Source: Sarocladium kiliense
Lineage: Eukaryota > Ascomycota > Sordariomycetes > Hypocreales > Sarocladiaceae
Reading direction: 5' to 3'
Assembly (NCBI GenBank): GCA_030734395.1
Contig: JAUZTG010000042.1
Location: 2,604,001 to 2,668,000, forward strand
Length of the DNA stretch: 64,000 nt
The position numbers and the translations under genes are program-made. A model generated the notes under the pieces. It saw only the letters and a list, made by a program, of their open reading frames with translations. It did not search any database and had not been told where the DNA came from. Below are positions 57,115 to 64,000 of this stretch, piece by piece. Each line of letters begins with the position of its first letter. Positions within the stretch are counted from its first letter, which is position 1.

Positions 57115-59190
57115 ATGCCTTCCGCGATGTCTTCTCGCCAGAAGGCTCTCATTTCAGAGTTCATGGAGTTGACCGGCGCCAACGAACGATATGCTTCACG
57201 GGTACGTCGCGTTTTCAGTTTCTGGGGTTGAATGGCAAGGCCAATGGCGCGTTCCGCGTGGGATATGTTTAAGCAAGGAACGAACGAATCCGAAATTGTA
57301 CCGCGATTATGGAGCGAGCTGCATTGTGTGTTGCTTCGAGAGCTTATTTCCAAAGCCAGAGCCATTTCAACTGCTCGGTCGTGACACATGGACTGACGTG
57401 GGACCACGTGCACAGTATCTCAAGGCGACCGATTTCAATCTGAACCAAGCCGTTGATGGGTAAGTGAAAGATGACGCATTCCGAGCTTCTCGCGTCTATT
57501 TCCTTTTTGTCAGTCGTTCGGCAATGCCATGGCGCCGCCTAATGCCACCGTGGTGCTCGGCCCTATACAGCCCAGCAGAACCGGCCCGATCGGCGCCTCC
57601 AGGACTCCGCTCCATGAGACGGATTACTGCCCGGACCATCATGGACAATCTGAATGCCTTTCCTGCGTAGCCATGTATCATTCGGGTACACAGCTTGTGG
57701 GGGCCCGCTAAACTCATTGCTCGATTGTGCCTCCGTGCTTCCGAACACACGACCAGAGTACGGCCGAGAGCCCACCGACAGGCTTGAAACATTCGAAGTC
57801 ACCCTACTCAGGAGTCCGGCGACAAACGACAATCGTACCCGATTTGCGTCCTTCTCACCGCCTCCGGTCGTTTCAAGGGTTACCCTTCATGTCAACCGTG
57901 GCTCCTGTCTTGGCTCGACCCTGGTGACTGGCCAGACGCTGGAATGGATGCGCTGGCTGTCGCATATACGACAATATCTCTCTCCGCCGACTACGAACCC
58001 CCCGCACCCCCCACTCAGGCCCCTTGGGGGTATGGACATACTCATCCATAAGGCGTTGAGTTGAACGAGCACTTGGATGATAGTCACATGTCCATTGGGC
58101 TTCAGCACTACACATCCCTCAGCAACGCCAACCTCAATATGGCTTGGAAAAGTGTGAAACGGCAATTATCCTCCAATGTGCTGGCCCTGATATCATCTTC
58201 AAGGAGGAAGGATATCAGTGTCAGCGTCAGCGAGGGCGAGAGCGAACCCAAAGCTGCCCTTCCACGGTACTATTCGCTGCCGAAATTTGCCTTTGAACCA
58301 CCATGCATTTTGTGGCCGCTCAAGTGACGCCTTGTTCGCACCCTATCTCAGAACAACACTAACGATTATCTTTTATAGGTATTATGCAGCAGGCCATGCG
58401 CCGAAGGGGGCGTCACCCATGGAGTTGAACCTAGGCAACCTTTTCGACACATTACGAGGTTCGTTGTTGTGCTTGAAGTTATCTCCTATTACTTACAATG
58501 TAGCAGATGCGACCAATGATGAGAAGGACAAGCTTGAATTGGAGTCTACCATGAAGTATATCAAGGATATCTTAAAAGTCAAGTTGGATGATGCTGGGTT
58601 GTTTGTCGTGCAAGAGCTTGTTCAGGCTCCGAGTATCGGAGAGATCACCCGCCAGGGATACATAGATGGGTGGAAGAAGTCAGGGTAAGCTTTTCCATTG
58701 TCTTCTCAAGATAAAACACGACAGGGCATCTTATCTGACGAAGCTTCATAGCGTCGGAGCTACGCACCAGGAGCACGCGGCTCACGTTCGCTCGCTGATC
58801 AAGAAACTCTCTACGGACCAGGATCTTTTCAGGAAAGTATATCGACACGCATTCGTTGGTGGGCGCGAACGCGATCAGAAGGCATTGAGCCTAGAGAATG
58901 CCCTCATATATTGGGACATGCTCTTCAGCAAGCCCGGTATGACTTGGGTCAGCGCGAATCACGACTGGCTCGATCTCTGGAAGACTTTCTTGGGCGAGAA
59001 ATACACCAGATCCGTCAATCGTGATATGTGGAACATGACGCTCAACTTTGCATTGAAGACGCTGGACGATGAATCTCTAGCGTTCTGGAATGCTGACGGC
59101 GCTTGGCCGAGCGTCATCGACGATTTTGTGGAATGGTGTCGCGAGAAGGGAATAGGCAAAGTTGAGCCCATGGAGGTCGACGACAACTAG
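57115..59190 (+). CDS. DCN1: Dcn1-type cullin neddylation E3 (UBA plus PONY domain)
   Basis: Five exons, 57115-57201, 57416-57459, 58379-58458, 58507-58684 and 58752-59190, encode 275 aa, the usual Dcn1 size. The N-terminal UBA-like fold covers about residues 5-50 (LISEFMELTGANERYASRYL, then NLNQAVDGYY). The PONY/DUF298 domain covers about 65-260 and includes the conserved end FALKTLDDESLAFWNADGAW followed by PSVIDDFVEW. Family knowledge: Dcn1 binds the cullin WHB domain and acetylated Ubc12 to speed Nedd8 transfer, so activating SCF and other cullin ligases. Introns are 214, 919, 48 and 67 nt; the second is by far the longest in the window. The start at 57115 (MPSAMSSRQK) is favoured, with Met at 57127 as alternative. 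Confidence 0.94.
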
Positions 59191-59970
59191 AAGACGAGAG
59201 CTCCTCGACCGAGCTTGAGCCTCTGATATAATTGACAGAAGCAGGTGCCACGAATGGGTACGAGCCGACACATACATCGATCAGTGCTGAGTTGGAAACA
59301 CGGGGTGTCTGATCTGATGGCTTCTGCGGCCCCATCGATGCAGACTTGATTGCGAACCTCGTGTGCCCGCGAAGCTCTCTGGAAACACCCTTACACAACG
59401 TACCCTTGTTACATGCACTTGCATGCCTTTCCTCGTATTCTCGATCCGACCATGAGAGCCGACTTCGATGTGGGCGATAGAGATTTCTTCGAGGGGTCGT
59501 CTCGGAGCGGCATATCACGGCACACTCGATAAACATCATTTAAGAGGCTTCGTGAAAGACTTTTCAAAGCATAACCGGCGGAGGTTCGGTGGAGTTTGAG
59601 ACGTATGATGCCCTCTGAAGGGCTTACCCTGCGTATGCTGAGCAAATTGAAAGCCAAGGTGGCTACCCGAGCTCAAGTAGATATTCATGACAACTGATAT
59701 TGTAGCTTTGCCCTTCATGTGTGCTCAACCTGGCAATGTGTATGATTCAGATAACAGGATGATCTTCAGCGCATCCACGCATATAGAATGAGAGTTTTGT
59801 ACAATGTAACGCCGCCAAATGGTCCTCACGCCCCCAAGTATATGGTACAGTACAGCGGCCAGTGGCTTTTGCAATATGAGCCTTCCCAAGATAGCCAGCC
59901 TCGACTATTCAATGCAATCCTTCTTGCACGTTCCTTGGGACCCTCCTTCACTTGAGCGTCCAGACATCCC
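59191..59970. other. Convergent 3' region, DCN1 / mitochondrial bS6
   Basis: About 780 bp between two convergent stop codons. Only short frames without recognisable domains are present. It should contain both 3' UTRs. Confidence 0.5.
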
Positions 59971-60394
59971 TTAAACCTCCCCGAACCTGGTCTTCCACTT
60001 CGGCGCACCGAATTTCGCTGTAGTTGTGAGCCTTCCATCTCCGAGCTTCACATGTGCCGCCCTGATCATCCTGGGCTCGAATCTCAAGGTCGTTCGGACG
60101 GTGTCGTGGACAGTCGCGGAAGCATCGTATCGCATGACGAAGTAGTGACCATGAGTCTGCTTGATTTGATGGATGGAGATGGGCTTTGGCAGGGCGGAAA
60201 CACCCCAGTTGGCGATACCGCGGATGACGCCGCCGTTGCGGAGGATGACGGTGCCGACGGTTTGGGCGATTTCCTTGACTTCGGAAAGAGAGCCCGGACG
60301 GACCTGTTACGCGAGGTTGGTTAGACATTGTCGAAATAGGGAAGATCCATTAGGCATAGCCGGGACTAACTATTGCGACGAGTTCGTAAAGCAT
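59971..60394 (-). CDS. MRP17: Mitochondrial small-subunit ribosomal protein bS6m
   Basis: Two exons, 60394-60371 and 60303-59971, encode 118 aa. The first exon is only eight codons (MLYELVAI); the 67-nt intron (GTTAGT...AACAG, TCTAAC branch) restores MLYELVAIVRPG, the classic bS6 N-terminal strand. The sequence continues with AQTVGTVILRNGGVIRGIAN, WGVSALPKPI and GHYFVMRYDAS, all typical of bS6, and a basic C-terminal tail. Yeast Mrp17 is 131 aa. It binds at the platform of the mitochondrial small subunit with bS18m. There is no cleavable presequence, as is common for this protein. Confidence 0.93.
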
Positions 60395-61066
60395 TGTGAC
60401 GACAGCATTGACAGGAGGAAGGAGGATGGACGTGTGGGATCGAAAGTTGGTGATAGTTGAGGTTGGAGGTTTAGGTATGGAAATTGAGCGACAGTTGGGC
60501 CGTGGTTTTACCGCCTCACAAACAATGGGCCAACCCCAACCAGACGGAGCTGTGACGGGGGTATGTCCATTTACAGGTCCGCACATCATGTTCAAATTCA
60601 GAATTTAGGTTCGAATTACGGCTGTTGTGGCCTTATGAGTGATGCTTCTGGAATGCTGGCAGATATTTCTTGTTCAGTCCCTCAGGGTGCTGGACGCGTC
60701 CTCCACTGTCTCGAGGAGCCTGGTATAAGTGGCTAGCACATCGTCCTTTCGGCATAACCGTACACAACACTTGGCACCGTGACAATGGACCCATACTTTG
60801 CTCATCTCTAAATGCTTCTGAAGCAATTGGACCGCTTGTTGTTAACCCGACGGAGGTACTTGGCTTATCCCGTTCTGCCTCGCCACCACGGCGGAGGGCG
60901 GCGGAATGAGCCAGGAAGACCTGGTTTGATACTGAAAAGATTCTACTGGGAGTTCAGTTTTCTTACAGTCATAAATAATATATAAAGTACTGTTGTAGTC
61001 GCGACGTGATTCAGGCATGGCTCGCGTTAAGACCTTCATATTCTGCCACTTTCAACACTGTCCATA
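60395..61066. promoter_or_regulatory. Divergent promoter, MRP17 / sulfotransferase-like gene
   Basis: 672 bp between divergent start codons. A TA-rich stretch (AATAATATATAAAG, about 60975-60990) lies about 80 bp upstream of the plus-strand start and could serve as a TATA element. No other site is recognised. Confidence 0.5.
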
Positions 61067-61876
61067 ATGTCACCAACACGGCCAAGTAGAACCACCGAAG
61101 TCCTGAGCGTCGGACTCCCCCGGACGGGGTCATACTCCATGTGTTTAGCACTTGAAGTGCTTGGATACAAGGATGTCTATCACTGCATGAAAGTCCTCGA
61201 CAAGCCGACTGATTGGCAAAAGTTTGGCGAAGCGTCAGACGCCCTCTTCCAAGTGCTTCCAACATACAATGCCAAGGGAATGACCACTGAGGATTGGGAC
61301 GAGCTATTCAGACAATGTGAGGCCATCTGTGATATTGCTGGACCCTTCGGCGAGTCTCTCATCCAATCCTACCCGAACGCCAAAGTGGTTCTTGTACTTC
61401 GAGACTTTGAGAGGTGGGAGCCGTCAGTGAAGCAGCTCCTTGACGGAAACTTTGGTCGTGCTCCAAGCTTCGTGAGAGATTATATCGAGCCTCTCATCGG
61501 CACAACGTATACAGTGAGCATACAGAAGTTCCTGCTGGGCTGGACGCAATGCAAAGACGTTGATGAGATCAAATCTCGGTTGAGGGAGCATTATGACCGA
61601 CACCATGCTATGGTACGCAGAATGGTGCCAAAAGACCAGCTTCTGGAGTACCGGCTTGGCTCAGGATGGGAGCCGCTATGTGCGTTCTTGGAGAAGGACA
61701 TACCCGATGAGCCATTCCCCCATGGGAACGAAGCAGAGGCGCTCAGGAAGGTCATGCTGTATAAGAAAGTGAAGTCAGTCGCGATGGCCGGATGGAAGGT
61801 TTCTCCATATATTGCTGCAGTTGCAGCCGTGGGAGCTTCAGCGTGGTATACTTGGGATACGTGGTCTCGAGCGTGA
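61067..61876 (+). CDS. Sulfotransferase-like P-loop protein (fungal Sulfotransfer_4 type)
   Basis: Single exon, 269 aa. The N-terminal strand and P-loop TEVLSVGLPRTGSYSMCLAL matches the 5'-phosphosulfate-binding loop of this family, in which GLPRTGT/S replaces a classic Walker A. The second motif, PNAKVVLVLRDFERWEPSV, matches the 3'-phosphate-binding strand and helix. A hydrophobic C-terminal helix (VSPYIAAVAAVGASAWYTW) suggests a membrane anchor. Family knowledge: these fungal proteins are common and often multi-copy, and their substrates are mostly unknown; automatic annotations sometimes mislabel them as NAD-dependent epimerases. The stop codon is 109 bp from that of the convergent NDUFAF6 gene. 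Confidence 0.9.
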   Translation: MSPTRPSRTTEVLSVGLPRTGSYSMCLALEVLGYKDVYHCMKVLDKPTDWQKFGEASDALFQVLPTYNAKGMTTEDWDELFRQCEAICDIAGPFGESLIQSYPNAKVVLVLRDFERWEPSVKQLLDGNFGRAPSFVRDYIEPLIGTTYTVSIQKFLLGWTQCKDVDEIKSRLREHYDRHHAMVRRMVPKDQLLEYRLGSGWEPLCAFLEKDIPDEPFPHGNEAEALRKVMLYKKVKSVAMAGWKVSPYIAAVAAVGASAWYTWDTWSRA

Positions 61877-61985
61877 TAGACTGGATACGTAGCGAGGAGT
61901 TGATCAATGTGTTCGTTGCTGTCATAAGACCAGCTTGTTTTACGCTGTATTATTGTTACATGAATATTACATCCGCAACCATGGA

Positions 61986-63138
61986 TCAGAGCCTTTCTTT
62001 CGAAAGTGCCTGCCAGATGTTCCAGGGCAACCTCCACCCCCCTGAGCGTACGGCAAACGGGTCGAAGTTGGCCTTCTCGAGGCTCTGAAGGTACTGCTCA
62101 GCAGGGATTGCCTCAAGGAGGATGCCAAACGCCCTTTTGATGTCGTCTGCGACGTGGCTGTTCTCCTCGTAGACGTGCTCACTCTCGCCCTGGTGCTCGA
62201 ATTCGTGACCTGGGTCTTGACCAGCCTTGAGTCTCTTGAGCATCTCCCTAGCTGTGATAAGATGGTCGTTTGCCCGAGTAGCTACTTTGAAAACGGCATC
62301 TTGAAGTCCTGGAGCGTTGGGCCCTTGACGAAAAACCTCTTCCTCCTTGACGCCCTCCTCTGCCATGATGTCCAGGGGTAGTAGTAAGGAGGGTTCACGT
62401 GCTGGCGCCGCTTCTGCCCCTGATGGTGTCTTCACGGGTGGTGATGGTGCAGCGAGAACAGGCACACCACGCAAAATTGCAACGATACCACATGCCTTGC
62501 CAATGTGACTCGCCAGGTGGTCAACGTGCATTGAGCGCATGGGCATCATGGCCAAGAGAGAATACATCAGAGTCGAGTATGTGTTCTCGGCGTGCTCTTC
62601 GAGACTTGCAAGGCTTGCATAAGGCCTGTTATCCATCTGCTTCTCTCGTGTCTTGACGAAGCGCGACAGCCAGAACCGTATAGATTTCTCGTTCATGCGG
62701 GAGCCGGTTCGAGCCTCGAGGTCGGCCAAGGCTTTATGAAGAAGGATACATATCGGCTCGCGGGGAGGTCGGCCAGCGAAAGTATTGTCGAGAGATTCCT
62801 GCCAGAATTTGATGCGCAGGGCGCCAATCGTCGGGTTGGAGACGAGCTCTGGGAGGCGAACGAGCTCGAGGTTGAGGGTTCGGAGGGCAGCGTAGGCGTC
62901 GCGGACGGGGGGTGGGACGAAGCGACGGATGAGATGGGCGTCATAATCGCTGGATCTGTTTTCGTTGTCAGTGAGAATTGGCCAGAGGCTGCAAAGGTCG
63001 TTGGAGAACATACTGCAGCTGGGACAAGCAATATCTGCGAGCGCCGTCGACATCTGAATCGGTGACATAGCTCCGACGCAGGCTTGGAGCCTTGAGTATG
63101 CGCCGAGCGCTCCTCGCTGTCGCCCCAGGGCAATTCAT
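61986..63138 (-). CDS. NDUFAF6-like complex I assembly factor (squalene/phytoene synthase fold)
   Basis: Two exons, 63138-63014 and 62955-61986, encode 364 aa. The 58-nt phase-2 intron joins RYCLSQLQ to SSDYDAHLIRRFVP. The N-terminus (MNCPGATARSARRILKAPSL, then RRSY) is an Arg-rich mitochondrial presequence. The body follows the trans-isoprenyl synthase-like fold: YAALRTLNLELVRL, IGALRIKFWQESLD, ENTYSTLMYSLLAM and HIGKACGIVAILRGVP. The DxxxD catalytic signatures of true squalene synthases are not conserved as such, as in NDUFAF6 (human 333 aa), which is needed for complex I assembly. A sesquiterpene or phytoene synthase is unlikely given the presequence and missing Asp-rich motif. It ends with FDPFAVRSGGWRLPWNIW. 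Confidence 0.92.
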
Positions 63139-63775
63139 GTGTGTAAAGAAGCTGAACGTTCAGCTTCTGAGGCGTTGTATGCGCCTGAACTTTCGATCCT
63201 CCGCCCAGAAAGTTGTTGAAGGTTATTGTGGATGTCGTTGACAACTTTGGCAGTGCAGACAAAATTTCGCGATGACGCCGTGACAGCTACTAATTGAGTA
63301 CTAGAGCGTTGCGACGGCATGCCTGTGAAGTGTTGATGTTAACTACAATCAATTTTCTACTTGGTATGATGTAATTCATGCTCTTAAGGGCACTGCCTCC
63401 TGATAAAAATCCGATTTCATCTTTAATTTGGTTCCGTGTCAGTCTTCCCAGCTTCGTCGATAGTGTATAGTTTCCTCAGGGCCAGCTTCACGGAAGACGC
63501 ATCGCCCATACACAAGACAGGAAACCCCTTCTACAAATTATTGAGCCCAGACCAGAAAACTAAATCCGTTAACTTCCTGCTCCAACTGTTGACCAAGAAT
63601 CTGCCCTCAAGATCATGAAGTGTTGCGCCGCAACATTGCCCGTGACACGGTCACATGACCTCTATACGCGAACTGTCGCGCTACCCAAAGAATCGCGTCT
63701 CCCAAATCGCAACCAGGTCGAGCCATCTTAACGATTCGCCAGCGACAGCCGCAAAGTGGATGCTGTGCTCGGAAC
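63139..63775. promoter_or_regulatory. Divergent promoter, NDUFAF6 / right-edge gene
   Basis: About 640 bp between divergent start codons with no gene inside. TCACGTGAC-like GTGACACGGTCACATGAC at about 63640-63658 contains an inverted GTGAC/GTCAC pair that could be a factor site. This is speculative. Confidence 0.4.
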
Positions 63776-64000
63776 ATGGATTTCGAGCGCTCGCAAGAAC
63801 CTCCGAACAAGAAGAGGAGGTTCTTTCGGGATTCTAACGAGCCTTCCAACGAGTCCGAACTCCCGATTCACACCCAGGATGACCAAGCCACGGACCAGCC
63901 AAGACGATTCTTCAAAGAAGAGGACGTGGAGGAATCAAAATCCCAGAACTTCGAGACCTATTCTAATGGAGGCGGAGCTGTTAGTAACAATCCAGGAGGG
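63776..64000 (+). CDS. 5' part of a gene cut by the window edge; possibly Rad5
   Basis: The frame from the ATG at 63776 stays open for 75 codons to the edge. The peptide is acidic and disordered, starting MDFERSQEPPNKKRRFFRDS. The KKRRFF motif near the start, repeated as PRRFFKEED further on, is reminiscent of fungal Rad5/Rad8-type helicase-ubiquitin ligases, which often begin with an acidic region containing such a basic-aromatic cluster. No catalytic domain lies within the window, so the identity is a guess. The KKRR cluster could also be a nuclear localisation signal of another protein. Confidence 0.55.
   Translation, partial: MDFERSQEPPNKKRRFFRDSNEPSNESELPIHTQDDQATDQPRRFFKEEDVEESKSQNFETYSNGGGAVSNNPGG

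Noticed and set aside
1..64000. tRNA, 5S rRNA, spliceosomal RNA, CRISPR arrays, LTR or DNA transposons, biosynthetic cluster
   Set aside because: Reading for T-arm and 5S consensus words, array-like direct repeats, transposase or reverse transcriptase frames and clustered PKS, NRPS or P450 genes gave nothing I can support. Infernal, tRNAscan-SE and RepeatMasker runs would be decisive.

Overview
This is a eukaryotic window, almost certainly from a filamentous ascomycete (Pezizomycotina; Dothideomycetes is only a guess). The evidence is short introns (most 48-78 nt) with GT..AG borders and CTAAC/CTGAC-like branch points, single-gene transcription units on both strands, and fungal-specific families: a HET-domain allorecognition protein, the chitin synthase chaperone Chs7, a Clg1/Pho80-type cyclin and a cysteine-rich DUF3716-type protein. 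I rebuilt 18 complete protein genes by hand, plus one gene cut by the right edge and one doubtful small gene. All reconstructed junctions keep the reading frame.

Layout. 1-2985: no gene recognised; a short minisatellite near the left end. 2986-9000: GTPBP1-type GTPase (-), LSM3 (-), and a mitochondrial ATP13/AEP2-like protein (+) divergent from LSM3. 9525-11868: a two-exon RS-rich, DUF8035-like gene (-). 11869-15740: 3.9 kb without a convincing gene. 15741-22578: UTP8 (-) and ELG1 (+) share a divergent promoter with two perfect MluI cell-cycle boxes. 22706-23512: an RS-rich small protein (-). 24608-27516: a HET protein (+) and an O-methyltransferase (-), tail to tail. 27517-34328: mostly gene-poor. 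34329-39298: a Clg1-like cyclin (+) and CHS7 (+). 39299-50198: about 10.9 kb with no convincing gene, including a G-quadruplex motif and the long pyrimidine-rich leader of the next gene. 50199-56169: a DUF3716 protein (+) and DPB11 (-). 57115-63138: DCN1 (+), MRP17/bS6m (-), a sulfotransferase-like protein (+) and NDUFAF6 (-). 63776-64000: the start of a gene (+), perhaps RAD5.

Functional themes. Most genes are housekeeping. Genome maintenance and the cell cycle are well represented (ELG1 clamp unloader, DPB11 scaffold, DCN1 neddylation, possible RAD5, a cyclin). RNA and translation genes are LSM3, UTP8, GTPBP1 and bS6m. Mitochondrial biogenesis genes are the ATP13-like protein, bS6m and NDUFAF6. 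Nothing groups into an operon or a recognisable secondary-metabolite cluster. I found no CRISPR array, rRNA, tRNA, or complete transposon. The most interesting signals are regulatory or architectural: a non-consensus LSM3 intron whose retention would truncate the protein, a 919-nt intron in DCN1, a canonical PIP box inside the ELG1 AAA+ domain, a recurrent intergenic TACGGAGTA word, and the long gene-free blocks.
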